From Idiomarina sp. (lineage in GTDB: Bacteria > Pseudomonadota > Gammaproteobacteria > Enterobacterales > Alteromonadaceae), in NCBI GenBank assembly GCA_022565355.1, contig JAIUMU010000002.1, forward strand, positions 372,001 through 436,000: a DNA stretch of 64,000 nt, read 5' to 3'. Shown here in pieces: positions 28,968-38,652 of this stretch (position 1 is the first letter of the stretch; each line of letters opens with the position of its first letter). Below the pieces are notes generated by a model that made no database searches, was not told where the DNA came from, and saw nothing but the letters and a program-made list of their open reading frames with translations. Made by a program: the position numbers and the translations under genes.

Positions 28968-29515
28968 TAGCCCAATACCCTCTCGCGAATTGCGAGTAAC
29001 GCTGCCGAAATATATTTCTCAACCGTACTCACCGATATTCCCATGGTGTCGCTAATTTCTCGATAACTCATATTTTCCATTCGATTCAATAAAAAGGCTT
29101 GTTGATGTTCTGGCTTTATCTTCTTCAGTGCTTCCTGTATCTGTTGCAATTTACGCTTGCCCTCGAGCTGGCGTTCAGGTGCAGAAACGGTACTCATCAT
29201 CGTGATAGTGCCATCGGAAACATGATCAGATTCCTTTCTTACCTGTGATTTCCGAAATCGATCGGTAATTAAGTTTACGGCAATTTGAAACAAATAGTTA
29301 CGCACCGTATCCAAACGCAATTCTAGATGCTCCTCTAAATGCTCCATTTGCGCTAACCGCGCATACACATCTTGCACTACATCATCGCAATCCGCAGGCG
29401 TACCAATGCGCACACGAATAAAACGGCGCAAGGCCGCATCATGTTCTTGAATGAGTTGCTCTAAAAACCGTTCGCGGGCGTGCTTTTGCGATTTCTCTTT
29501 TATTAGATACAACAA
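28967..29515 (-). CDS. FecI-like ECF sigma factor
   Basis: A 182-residue ECF sigma factor with region 2 (about 20-90, CDDVVQDVYARLAQ) and region 4 (about 125-178, MENMSYREISDTMGISVSTV). No ATG fits the N-terminus; the most likely start is the TTG at 29515, preceded at good spacing by ggag. It should direct transcription of the downstream TonB receptor gene when released by the FecR-like partner. Confidence 0.88.
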   Translation of the reverse strand: MLYLIKEKSQKHARERFLEQLIQEHDAALRRFIRVRIGTPADCDDVVQDVYARLAQMEHLEEHLELRLDTVRNYLFQIAVNLITDRFRKSQVRKESDHVSDGTITMMSTVSAPERQLEGKRKLQQIQEALKKIKPEHQQAFLLNRMENMSYREISDTMGISVSTVEKYISAALLAIRERVLG

Positions 29516-29615
29516 GATTTGCTCCGGGAGAGATACACTCTGTTACCTCTATATACGCGCACTAAATCAATTCCCTCATGAATATCGCCAAGTATTTTTA
29601 ATTTAACACATAAAA

Positions 29616-29641
29616 AAAGCGCCGGCCTAAGCCAGCGCTTT
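29616..29641 (-). terminator. Intrinsic terminator after the M13 peptidase gene
   Basis: The arms aaagcgccggc and gccagcgcttt pair with one mismatch around a ctaa loop; on the minus strand the stem runs into seven Ts. It would end the M13 peptidase transcript about 160 bases after its stop. Confidence 0.82.
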
Positions 29642-29686
29642 AATACTAAACTCTAAAAGCTTCGCCTGCCCCAAACTAGAAGCGCA

Positions 29687-29793
29687 GCCAGAATCAGGGC
29701 TAGCAAGGCGCCGGCCGAAACGAGCGAGGGCGCGCACACCTAGTGCGTAACCGAGCGAGTGAGGCCGGGAACGCAGCTAGCGTTGATTCTGGC
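29687..29793. repeat. 107-base GC-rich inverted-repeat element
   Basis: Outer arms of 18 bases (29687-29704 and 29776-29793) are inverted copies with two mismatches. Inside are further paired arms: ccggcc/ggccgg and gcgcac/gtgcgt, plus the direct repeat cgagcgag. The whole can fold into one long hairpin. It lies between the M13 stop and its terminator and codes for nothing. It resembles a REP/BIME-type extragenic palindrome; I see no second copy in this window. Confidence 0.65.
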
Positions 29794-29800
29794 AAGCATG

Positions 29801-31882
29801 CTACCAGAGGATTACGCGTTCGCTTTCTGGCAAATACATCCCATCGCCTTCCTGCACATCAAACGCTTCGTAGAAGCCTGGGATGTTGCGCGGAGCGCCG
29901 AGGGCACGATATTTACCTGGAGCGTGAGGGCCGCGAGCTAATTGCGCACGCATGGCGTCATCACGGAACTTAATTTTCCAGATTTGTGCCCAGCTAATGA
30001 AGAAGCGTTGTTCGCCGGTGAAGCCATCCATTACTGGAGAAGCTTCGCCATCAAGCGATTTTTGATAAGCACGGTAGGCACTTAGTAAGCCTACGTGATC
30101 ACCAATGTTTTCGCCTAGCGATACTTGGCCATCTACGTTCATGCCTGGAAGTGGTTCGAACTGCGAGTATTGCTCTACGAGTACGTTGGCTTTCGCTTCG
30201 AACTGCTCACGATCTTGATCGGTCCACCAGTTGCGGAGGTTACCGGTACCATCGTAGCGTGAACCTTGATCATCGAAACCGTGGCCGATTTCGTGGCCGA
30301 TTACGGCACCGATGCCGCCATAGTTTACGGCATCATCTGCGTTCATATCGAAGAATGGAGGTTGCAAAATACCTGCTGGGAATACGATTTCGTTCGCGGT
30401 TGGGCTGTAGTAAGCGTTTACCGTTTGTGGCGTCATGCCCCAACGATCACGATCTACTGGTTGGCCTAAATCGGCGATATTGTCATCGTAGTTGAAGTTC
30501 GTTACCCGAACGGTGTTACCGATCAAATCATCGGCAGCAATAGTTACGGCAGAATAATCTTTCCACTTATCTGGGTAACCAATTTTCGGCGTAAAGTTCT
30601 CTAATTTCTCTAGCGCTTTTACTTTCGTATCGGCGGTCATCCACTCGAGTTCTTCAATCGATTCTTCCATTGCTTCTAACAGGTTATCGATCAGCTCACC
30701 CATACGCGCTTTCGCTTCTGGTGGGAAATAGCGAGCTACGTATTCTTGGCCAAGTACTTCGCCTAGCGCGCCATTGGTAGCTTGTACGCCACGCTTCCAG
30801 CGCTCTTGCTGCTCTGGTGTACCGCTTAGGGTAGTTGAGTAGAAATCAAATTGGATATCGGCTACACGGCTGTGCAAGCGTGATGCGAAAGTACCCATAA
30901 GGCGCACTTGCAAGTAATCTTGCCAGGTTTGTAAATCGGTTTGGCTGTACAACTCACCAAGCGCTTCAATGTATGAAGGGGTGTTTACAATTACGTATTC
31001 GGCTGCTGAAATGCCAGCAATTTCGGCCATTGCATCGTAATCGATGTCGCCCATTAACGCGCGTAGTTCATCGATGGTCATTTTATTATAGCGGGCTTCG
31101 GCATCACGGATTTCTAGGCGGGTCCAATGGTGGCCTGCTAGTTGATGCTCTAAATCATATACCCGTTGAGCTGCTGCTTCTGGCTCTTCATGGCCTGCTT
31201 CCGTAAGCATAGCGGTTAGGTACTTGATGTACTCTTGGCGAATGTTTTCAAAATCATCGCTATCGCGGAAGTAGTAATCACGATCTGGTAAGCCTAAGCC
31301 TGATTGGCTGAGGTGCAGAGCATAAATTTCTGGATTACGCGCATCGGTAGAAATATAGAAGCTGAAAGGGCCACCTAAACCATCACGGCGCATAGACGCC
31401 ATAGTGGTAGTGAGTTCTTCGTGGCTAGAAATACCAGCGATACGATCAAGCATTGGCTGAATTGGCGTGATACCAAGTTCTTCAATGCGCTCTTCATTCA
31501 TGAAACTGGCGTAGAAATCACCAATTTTTTGCTCGTTGGTGCCGTGCGCTGCTGAAGTAGCTGCTGCATCTTCAATAATGCCACGTAAACGTTTTTCGTT
31601 TTCTTCAGCAAGAATATTGAATGCGCCGTAAGTTGCACGATCTGAAGGGATTTCTGTGTTGTTGTACCAAGTGCCATTTACGAACATGAATAAATCGTCT
31701 TGTGGACGCACTGTCATGTCGAAATCTTCCAGCATTAAGCCAGAAGTAAGCTGTTGCTGCTCGTATTGATCTTGAGCTTGTTCACTTGATTGATAATTAT
31801 TTTGCGTTTGCTCGGCTGGTGAACATGCCACCAAACCCAGTGCTATGGCAACGCTGGCTGCCACTAAGGTAATTTTTTTCAT
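29801..31882 (-). CDS. M13 family metallopeptidase (neprilysin/PepO-like), lipoprotein
   Basis: A 693-residue exported peptidase with lipobox GLVAC (Cys 20). The M13 N-terminal domain covers about 45-430 and the catalytic domain the rest. Catalytic signatures: VIGHEIGHGFDDQG (HExxH zinc site) and ENIGDHVGL (third zinc ligand Glu). The C-terminus SERVILW has the usual conserved end, close to the CxxW of neprilysins but without the Cys. It cleaves oligopeptides, probably in the periplasm or at the cell surface. Confidence 0.93.
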   Translation of the reverse strand: MKKITLVAASVAIALGLVACSPAEQTQNNYQSSEQAQDQYEQQQLTSGLMLEDFDMTVRPQDDLFMFVNGTWYNNTEIPSDRATYGAFNILAEENEKRLRGIIEDAAATSAAHGTNEQKIGDFYASFMNEERIEELGITPIQPMLDRIAGISSHEELTTTMASMRRDGLGGPFSFYISTDARNPEIYALHLSQSGLGLPDRDYYFRDSDDFENIRQEYIKYLTAMLTEAGHEEPEAAAQRVYDLEHQLAGHHWTRLEIRDAEARYNKMTIDELRALMGDIDYDAMAEIAGISAAEYVIVNTPSYIEALGELYSQTDLQTWQDYLQVRLMGTFASRLHSRVADIQFDFYSTTLSGTPEQQERWKRGVQATNGALGEVLGQEYVARYFPPEAKARMGELIDNLLEAMEESIEELEWMTADTKVKALEKLENFTPKIGYPDKWKDYSAVTIAADDLIGNTVRVTNFNYDDNIADLGQPVDRDRWGMTPQTVNAYYSPTANEIVFPAGILQPPFFDMNADDAVNYGGIGAVIGHEIGHGFDDQGSRYDGTGNLRNWWTDQDREQFEAKANVLVEQYSQFEPLPGMNVDGQVSLGENIGDHVGLLSAYRAYQKSLDGEASPVMDGFTGEQRFFISWAQIWKIKFRDDAMRAQLARGPHAPGKYRALGAPRNIPGFYEAFDVQEGDGMYLPESERVILW

Positions 31883-31996
31883 CTGCGCTTCCGCCTGATT
31901 GATGTAATAAGAATGTTACAAACGTCATCAGTTTATAGCTATTAGGGCGGGTTCGTAAAGCCGTAGAAGCGTGTTTTCAGGTACTTTGACCGCAAA

Positions 31997-32590
31997 TTAC
32001 ATCATATGGCCGAATTTCTTCGATTTTGTAGCGAGGTAATATTCGTTATGGGGCGTGCCTTCGGTAATGTGCGGTATCCGCTCCACTACTTTTACGCCGC
32101 ACTCAGCAAGTTTTTCAAGTTTTTTCGGGTTGTTGGTCATTAACGAAATGGATTGCACACCCAATTCCGCAAGCATACCCGCGGCAATATCATACTCACG
32201 CGCATCGGCCACAAAGCCAAGAATTTCGTTGGCTTCTACGGTATCTAAGCCTTTATCTTGCTCAGCGTAGGCACGAATTTTGTTGAGCAGGCCAATACCA
32301 CGGCCTTCTTGGCGCAAATACACAATAATGCCACGGCCTTCTTTAGCAATTTTGCGCATTGCCGCTTCTAACTGAGGCCCGCAATCGCAACGTTGGCTGA
32401 ATAATGCATCACCCGTTAGGCACTCTGAATGCACCCGCGCCAGCACCGGCTCATCGGTAGTAATATCGCCAAGCACCAATGCAACATGCTCTTTACCCTT
32501 CGGATCTTCAAAGCCTACCAAGGTAAACTCGGCAAACGGCGTAGGCAAACGGGTTTGGGCAACTATCTTCATTTTGGCGATGTTGGTCAT
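31997..32590 (-). CDS. ribA: GTP cyclohydrolase II
   Basis: About 197 residues. It opens GTP to 2,5-diamino-6-ribosylamino-pyrimidinone phosphate, formate and pyrophosphate, the first committed step of riboflavin synthesis. Markers: [20 protein letters not shown] with the zinc-binding cysteines, RQEGRGIGL, and LMTNNPKK. The length matches stand-alone RibA, with no RibB fusion. Three in-frame ATGs (32605, 32590, 32572) are possible; 32590 has a gag element at fair spacing, while 32572 best matches the E. coli N-terminus. Confidence 0.92.
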   Translation of the reverse strand: MTNIAKMKIVAQTRLPTPFAEFTLVGFEDPKGKEHVALVLGDITTDEPVLARVHSECLTGDALFSQRCDCGPQLEAAMRKIAKEGRGIIVYLRQEGRGIGLLNKIRAYAEQDKGLDTVEANEILGFVADAREYDIAAGMLAELGVQSISLMTNNPKKLEKLAECGVKVVERIPHITEGTPHNEYYLATKSKKFGHMM

Positions 32591-32720
32591 GAATACAGCT
32601 CTCATTCAGCAACTAAAAACGCCGCGATTATAGCAGCAAGCGGCAAGAATTGCGCGTTTTGCTGCGCGCCAGCTATCGATTCGTGTGTTCATTTTCTATG
32701 GCGCTATCGCCGCCTTGTAG

Positions 32721-34019
32721 TTAGCCTGCAAAAACTGTCCACAGCACGCCTAGCCCAGCCATACTGCCAATCAGCGATAACACGCCTAGCTTTAAGCGAA
32801 ATACGGCAATAAAGGCGATCGCAGACAAGGTTAACAGCGGCCAATCTACAGAATTCAGATACGGCAAACGCATATCTACGCCATAACCCGATACGGTAAA
32901 TTGCTCTGAGAACAGCGCAGCTACTGCAAACCACAGCGCTAGATTGGCAATAACCCCCACCACTACCGCAGTAATCGCGGCCAGTGCCGAAGAAATTGCT
33001 TGGTTATTGCGAAGTTTTTCAACGTAGGGCGCGCCAGCAAATATCCACAGAAAACAAGGTAAGAAAGTAACCCACGTGGTAAGTAACGCACCTAAAAATG
33101 CAGCGAATAGCGGCGATATCATAGTAGCTTCGCGGTATGCCGCCAAAAAGCCGACAAATTGCGTTACTAAAATAAGCGGCCCTGGGGTAGTTTCAGCTAG
33201 CCCTAAGCCCTCTAGCATTTCGCCCGGCTGCAGCCATTGATAATGCTCTACGCCTTGTTGGGCAACATAGGCCAGCACAGCATAAGCGCCGCCAAAAGTA
33301 ACAGTGGCCATGGTGGAGAAGAACACCGCAATTTGGGAAAACACGTTATCTGGGCCCAGCGCCAGCAACAAAATCGCGATGGTCGCAATCCACAGCACAA
33401 AGCTGATGAACGCAGCGCGTTTCGTGCCAGGCCGATGTATGGTTTCAATCACCTCACTCGGCTCCTGCGCCGCGCCATTAGCGGCCAAGTGCTTGGCCAC
33501 TGCGAAGCCGATAACACCTGCACCTAAAACTACGATGGGGAACGGCACACTAAACACGAATAGTGCCAAGAAGCCTGCTACCGCCAACGCCGGTTTTAAT
33601 ACCCCGGTTAACGCACGCTGGCCAATACGCCACAACGCTTGCGCCACAATAGCGAGCACTGCGGCTTTCAAACCAAAGAACACCCCTTCGGTAAGGGTTA
33701 AATCACCCAGCGCCACATAGGCCCAAGTAAGCAAAAAAATCGCCAGTGCGCCGGGCAGTATAAACAGCACACCCGCCACAACACCGCCGCGCACACCATG
33801 CAATAGCCAACCCACATAAGTAGCCAATTGCTGCGCCTCAGGCCCAGGCAGCAACATGCAGTAGTTCAGCGCATGTAAAAAGCGGTTCTCAGGCAACCAC
33901 TTTTTTTCATCTACGATAATACGGTGCATTAGGGCAATTTGCCCCGCAGGCCCACCAAAACTGAGCAAGCCAATACGAAACCAAACGGCTAACGCTTCTC
34001 GAAATGGAATTTGATTCAA
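32721..34019 (-). CDS. chrA: Chromate efflux transporter, two-domain ChrA
   Basis: A 432-residue membrane protein with two homologous CHR halves: about 5-190 (LSFGGPAGQIALMH, LLPGPEAQQLATYVGW) and about 215-425 (TFGGAYAVLAYV, LAETTPGPLILVTQFVG). Long-chain ChrA proteins export chromate; in organisms not exposed to chromate the natural anion may differ. It stands alone, divergent from the multiheme cytochrome gene. Confidence 0.9.
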   Translation of the reverse strand: MNQIPFREALAVWFRIGLLSFGGPAGQIALMHRIIVDEKKWLPENRFLHALNYCMLLPGPEAQQLATYVGWLLHGVRGGVVAGVLFILPGALAIFLLTWAYVALGDLTLTEGVFFGLKAAVLAIVAQALWRIGQRALTGVLKPALAVAGFLALFVFSVPFPIVVLGAGVIGFAVAKHLAANGAAQEPSEVIETIHRPGTKRAAFISFVLWIATIAILLLALGPDNVFSQIAVFFSTMATVTFGGAYAVLAYVAQQGVEHYQWLQPGEMLEGLGLAETTPGPLILVTQFVGFLAAYREATMISPLFAAFLGALLTTWVTFLPCFLWIFAGAPYVEKLRNNQAISSALAAITAVVVGVIANLALWFAVAALFSEQFTVSGYGVDMRLPYLNSVDWPLLTLSAIAFIAVFRLKLGVLSLIGSMAGLGVLWTVFAG

Positions 34020-34157
34020 TTGACACCCTCTACTTATTTAGCTATACCTCAGGTACACATTCTTTCTTAGCCCGCCTAAAGATTGTTCATAATGCCCTAC
34101 TAATTATGAGTCGTCGCCTAACGATCGATCATTTTATGAAGGGATACAGCTTAGCTT
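34020..34157. promoter_or_regulatory. Divergent promoter region, chrA / multiheme cytochrome
   Basis: 138 bases between two divergent starts. It must carry both promoters; I cannot assign boxes with confidence and see no repeat suggesting an operator. Confidence 0.35.
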
Positions 34158-36413
34158 ATGCTAAAAGCTCGTTGGCTCTACTTATCTTTTGCTATTGTTC
34201 TTGCTGTAATTATTGGCGCCATTCAATTCACAGCATTTGAACACCACCCCTCTGTAACAGCTAATGTTCAGGAAGTTTCCGAATGGGTAAGCGAGAGTGA
34301 TTGTGCGCAATGCCACCAGGCGCAATTTCAAGATTGGCAAAACTCCCATCATCAATTAGCCATGCTTGAGCCCACATCCTCTTCTGTTCGTGCCGCTTTT
34401 CTTGATACTTCGTTCAATACAACTGGCGAGCTATTTAATTTCTCCAAACAAAATCAGCAATACTTCGTTAACGTTCTCACAGATGATCCAGCAGAGCAAA
34501 ATTACCAAATTGCTTACACCTTTGGTTGGGAGCCTTTGCAACAATACCTTGTGCAGGAAGCAGAAACTGGCGCGCTACAAGCATTACCTATTGCGTGGGA
34601 TACCGAGCAAGAGCACTGGTTCCAGCTCTACGAAGATATGCACATCACCGCCGAACATCCACTGCACTGGCAACGCGCCGCACAGAACGCCACAGTGCAA
34701 TGTGTGGAATGCCACACCAGCGGCTATCAAGTGCACTACGCACCCGAAACCAACACCTATGAAACCCAATGGCAATCGTTAGGGGTTGGCTGCCAAGCAT
34801 GCCATGGCCCTGCTAAAGGGCACCTGCAATGGCTGGCCAACGAAAACGATGATCCACATAAAGGCTTTCACTCCTCGCTGCAGCCTAATTCTGGCCAGCA
34901 AGTAACAACATGTGCGCAATGCCATAGCCGGAGAACTGCGCTGGGCGAACTGAACCCACGCGAAGATTTTCATGATCAGTATTTGCTTAGTTTGCTCACC
35001 GCCGATTTGTATGAAATAAACGGCATCATAAAAGATGAAGTATTTGAGTACGGTTCGTTTATCCAGAGCAAAATGCATGAACAAGGCGTGGTGTGCAGTG
35101 ATTGCCATAACCCCCACTCGGGCGAGTTAAAAGCACCAGGCAATGGCGTGTGTTTGCAATGCCACAACTCACAACTTGCGGTTCCGCGCCCAGATTTCAA
35201 TAAAAGTGGCTTACTTGCCGTTGATTATCAAAGCGAGCTGCATCATTTTCATGCCAGCGAATCGGTGGGCGCGCAATGCAGTAGCTGCCACATGCCGAGT
35301 AAATTCTACATGGGCAATGATCTTCGCCACGATCATAGCTTTAGTATTCCTAATCCTGAACAAGCGCTAGAGCTTGGCCATCCCGATGCCTGCTTAAGCT
35401 GCCATCAGGGCGATAATCCCACAGTGATCATTGCAGCCTTCAGCGAGCGTTACCCTGATTATGTAGCCGCCGATGGTGGCTTTGCCCGCACCCTCTATAC
35501 AGCGCGCCACGGTAAGCCCGATGCAGTAAAAACATTGCTATTCCAGCTGCAGCGCAACGATTTACCACCTATACGCTATGCCGCGCTGATCGCAGAAACG
35601 CCGAACTACCCTGCTGATCCTCTTTCCCAACAAGTAATGCAATCACTGCAACACACCAGCCCAATTGTGCGGCGTGCGGCACTGCAAGCATCGGTTGCCT
35701 TTGCTGGGCCCATGCAACTGCAATCGGTGTTACAACAAATGCGTTCTGATACCAGCCGTTCCGTGCGCATGGTGGCCAGTGAACTTACCATCGAACATGC
35801 ACTGGAAACCGGGCAGCCTATTGCTGCTGGTGAACTCGCAGAATTTGTAAGAGTGCAAACAGAATTAATGGGTAGGCCAGAAGCCCATTTCAGTTTGGCC
35901 GGGTTCTATCAAGCAACTCAACAAACCGAACAAGCCGTTAACGCAATGCAACAAGCATTAACCATTGAGCCAGGGTTCAGCCCAGCTATTGTAGCCAAAG
36001 CGCAGGCACAAGAAGCGCTTTCACCTGCGGGCGGATTGCAATACTTAGAAGGGCAAGCCGAACAATGGCCACAGGTTGCCGAACTGCAATTTGCGCTGGC
36101 CTTAGCGCGCATTCGTAGCGGCTCACTCACCGGCGGTATTCAGGCGTTACAACGCGCCTTTGCGATTGCCCCAGAAAATGATTACTACGCCTATGTGCTT
36201 GCCGTTGCATGGCATGGCGCAGGAGAAGTAGAGCGCGCACAACAGATACTGCGCTCGCAACTACAAATGAGCCCGCAGAATCGTCAGCTGCGGCTTACTT
36301 TAGTTGATTACCTAAATGATGAAACCGAAAAACAGATGTTACGCAGCGAACTTGAGCTGCAAAACCCATACGATCCCCTGATTTGGCAGCAAGAAACTCA
36401 GGGGCAGGATTAA
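34158..36413 (+). CDS. Octaheme c-type cytochrome with HEAT/TPR C-terminal half
   Basis: A 751-residue protein. An N-terminal membrane anchor or signal (7-27) is followed by eight CxxCH heme-binding motifs: near residues 49, 182, 212, 251, 313, 331, 374 and 411. The second half (about 430-750) has helical repeats: HEAT-like around 480-560, then TPR units. The protein should be periplasmic and anchored. The family (multiheme cytochromes with TPR tails) is widespread but mostly uncharacterised; electron transfer is certain from the motifs, the redox partner is not. The sulfatase gene starts 27 bases after the stop. Confidence 0.88.
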   Translation: MLKARWLYLSFAIVLAVIIGAIQFTAFEHHPSVTANVQEVSEWVSESDCAQCHQAQFQDWQNSHHQLAMLEPTSSSVRAAFLDTSFNTTGELFNFSKQNQQYFVNVLTDDPAEQNYQIAYTFGWEPLQQYLVQEAETGALQALPIAWDTEQEHWFQLYEDMHITAEHPLHWQRAAQNATVQCVECHTSGYQVHYAPETNTYETQWQSLGVGCQACHGPAKGHLQWLANENDDPHKGFHSSLQPNSGQQVTTCAQCHSRRTALGELNPREDFHDQYLLSLLTADLYEINGIIKDEVFEYGSFIQSKMHEQGVVCSDCHNPHSGELKAPGNGVCLQCHNSQLAVPRPDFNKSGLLAVDYQSELHHFHASESVGAQCSSCHMPSKFYMGNDLRHDHSFSIPNPEQALELGHPDACLSCHQGDNPTVIIAAFSERYPDYVAADGGFARTLYTARHGKPDAVKTLLFQLQRNDLPPIRYAALIAETPNYPADPLSQQVMQSLQHTSPIVRRAALQASVAFAGPMQLQSVLQQMRSDTSRSVRMVASELTIEHALETGQPIAAGELAEFVRVQTELMGRPEAHFSLAGFYQATQQTEQAVNAMQQALTIEPGFSPAIVAKAQAQEALSPAGGLQYLEGQAEQWPQVAELQFALALARIRSGSLTGGIQALQRAFAIAPENDYYAYVLAVAWHGAGEVERAQQILRSQLQMSPQNRQLRLTLVDYLNDETEKQMLRSELELQNPYDPLIWQQETQGQD

Positions 36414-36440
36414 TTTAATGAAACGTATAAAGGGCATGCT

Positions 36441-38645
36441 ATGAAACTTCTACGATATATTTCCGTTTGCACATGCATGCTCGCTCTTGCGGGCTGCAAC
36501 TGGGGTTCAAGCTCAAGCAGCAACAACAACTTGAACATTAATCCACCGCGACCACCGGTTGCTGAAGCGCCACCGAATATCCTCTTTATTGTGGTAGATG
36601 ATGCCGGTATGGATCAGTTCGAAGCCTTTGGCTACGGTGGTATAGAGCCACCCATCACGCACAGTATTAATGCCATTGCCGAGCAAGGGGTGCGGTTTCG
36701 TAACACCTGGTCGATGCCTACCTGCTCGCCTACCCGAACCACCTATTTTGATGGCCGATACCCATCGCGGAACAATGTGTTGAATGCGGTGGTATCCAAT
36801 ACCCTCGCCACCTCACAAATGTCACCCTACCGCGCCACCTTACCCAAGGTATTACGCGAACATGCGGGTTACCAAAGTGCGCTGATTGGCAAAATGCATA
36901 TCACCGGCAGCGAGATTGATCCGGATAATCACCCACTCGGTGATGATGCCATGCGCGAGCTGGGCTGGGATTTCTTTGCCGGTTACTTAGATGGCGCACC
37001 CTACCCCATAGACACCACCGCTGGTGGCGTTGGCCCTGAAGGCACCTACCAGTGCGGCTTTGTTCCTAACACCCGCGCCAACAAAGAAGTGGGCGCCGAT
37101 TTCGGGGTTTGCTATCTCGCCGGCGGCGAGCATCAGGTAATGAACAATGCAGAGGAATTTCCAACACCAGGTAAAACCTGTATCGAACAGGGAGGGATTC
37201 TCGATCCGAACGCAACTGAATACAGTTCTGATCGGTTCGCAGAATTACGCTTTGATCATCAAAACGGCTTCTACACCGCCGAGTGGAAAATTAACTATGC
37301 CGATGGCCGCAACGAAACCCTAACTGCCGCCAACCCATTAGGCCGCGGGTACCGCACAGTGCAAGAAGCCAACCGCTCCATTGAGTGGATTCAAGGTGCG
37401 CAAGAGCAAGAAGGCACGCCTTGGATGTTAAGCCTCGGCTTTGCCGCACTGCACGAACCCTTGCAGCCGCCTCCGGCCCATTTACTGCCATATCCCGACC
37501 GGGAAACCAGCCTTGCTGGCTGTGGCGATAGAATGGAATTCGCGCAGCAACGCCTGATTATGCAACACAAATTAGAGGCCATTGATTTCGAAATTGGCCG
37601 CATTCTTGAAGAAACTGGCATTGCTATCCGCCAAACTGATGGTAGCTTGGAATACAACCCAGAGAGCAACACCGTTATCGTATTTACTACCGATAACGGC
37701 ACCTATATGCCCAGCGTAAAATTACCCTTCGACCCGCTGCGCGCCAAAGGCTCGCTATATCAAACCGGCATTTGGGTACCGTTAATTGTTACCGGCAATT
37801 TGGTTGCTTCTCCGAACCGAGATGTGCCGCACATGATTAACAGTACCGATTTATACCGTTTGTTTTTGGATATTGCAGGGCTGGATAGTGAAACCCTCAG
37901 TGCAGAACTGCGGCTAGATGGCCAGCCCGTAATGCCGTATTTGCTAGCACCTGAGCAAACGGCCGTTCGCGATTATAATTTTTCCGAGCTCGGTACCAAT
38001 GACACGGTAGAGGCTGCCCCACCCTGTGTGATTGCCAACGCCAACATTTGCCTGCAACTGTTCCCGCAACGCCAAGTTTGCACAGATCAAAGTGGTGAAT
38101 GGTATGGCCCCGGCAACGATATTAAACCTGAGGGCTTCGCCTCCTGCTGTGCGGTAAATAGCTATTTTGCCGAGCAAGGTATAGAGGAAGCAGAGCTGTT
38201 TCCAGAATCGCAACAAGCAATTCGCGATGCCAACTTTAAGCTGCTACAAATCAACCGGTTGAATTGTGAAACGCAGCAGCTGTTTGCCGTTGAAGAGTTT
38301 TATGAAGTTAATGAAAGCCCATATGCAAGCCAACTAAAGCTGGATCGTGAAGAAAATAATTTACTGGCGAATTACGCAGAGCACGAATTAACGGAACTAC
38401 AGCAAGAACGCTTAAATTGGCTTAGAAACAAGCTTACCGAACTAAAAGATGGCGTAATCGATTGCCCAGGCGATGGCGATGGCAACCTAGTGGTAGACCA
38501 AACCGATGTTGAAAATTGGGAATACTGGGCCGATCCAGAACGCGGTGGTGGCTTAGCAAGTTGGTATGATCTGAACCGCGATGGCGTTACCGACGAGGCT
38601 GATTTAGAAATCATTCTCGCCAACATGGGTAACGTGTGTAGTTAG
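36441..38645 (+). CDS. Sulfatase-family lipoprotein with dockerin-like C-terminus
   Basis: A 734-residue lipoprotein (lipobox ALAGC, Cys 19, then a Ser/Asn linker). The sulfatase domain starts at NILFIVVDDAGMD with metal-binding D53/D54. The sulfatase signature CSPTR (Cys 95) allows conversion to formylglycine. A later FTTDNGTY supplies further metal ligands. The last 60 residues carry two Asp-rich loops (DGDGNLVVDQTD and DLNRDGVTDEAD) like the paired calcium loops of type I dockerins. It shares a transcript with the octaheme cytochrome. The substrate sulfate ester is unknown; a phosphodiesterase-like activity is an alternative within the superfamily. Confidence 0.87.
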   Translation: MKLLRYISVCTCMLALAGCNWGSSSSSNNNLNINPPRPPVAEAPPNILFIVVDDAGMDQFEAFGYGGIEPPITHSINAIAEQGVRFRNTWSMPTCSPTRTTYFDGRYPSRNNVLNAVVSNTLATSQMSPYRATLPKVLREHAGYQSALIGKMHITGSEIDPDNHPLGDDAMRELGWDFFAGYLDGAPYPIDTTAGGVGPEGTYQCGFVPNTRANKEVGADFGVCYLAGGEHQVMNNAEEFPTPGKTCIEQGGILDPNATEYSSDRFAELRFDHQNGFYTAEWKINYADGRNETLTAANPLGRGYRTVQEANRSIEWIQGAQEQEGTPWMLSLGFAALHEPLQPPPAHLLPYPDRETSLAGCGDRMEFAQQRLIMQHKLEAIDFEIGRILEETGIAIRQTDGSLEYNPESNTVIVFTTDNGTYMPSVKLPFDPLRAKGSLYQTGIWVPLIVTGNLVASPNRDVPHMINSTDLYRLFLDIAGLDSETLSAELRLDGQPVMPYLLAPEQTAVRDYNFSELGTNDTVEAAPPCVIANANICLQLFPQRQVCTDQSGEWYGPGNDIKPEGFASCCAVNSYFAEQGIEEAELFPESQQAIRDANFKLLQINRLNCETQQLFAVEEFYEVNESPYASQLKLDREENNLLANYAEHELTELQQERLNWLRNKLTELKDGVIDCPGDGDGNLVVDQTDVENWEYWADPERGGGLASWYDLNRDGVTDEADLEIILANMGNVCS

Positions 38646-38652
38646 AATACCG

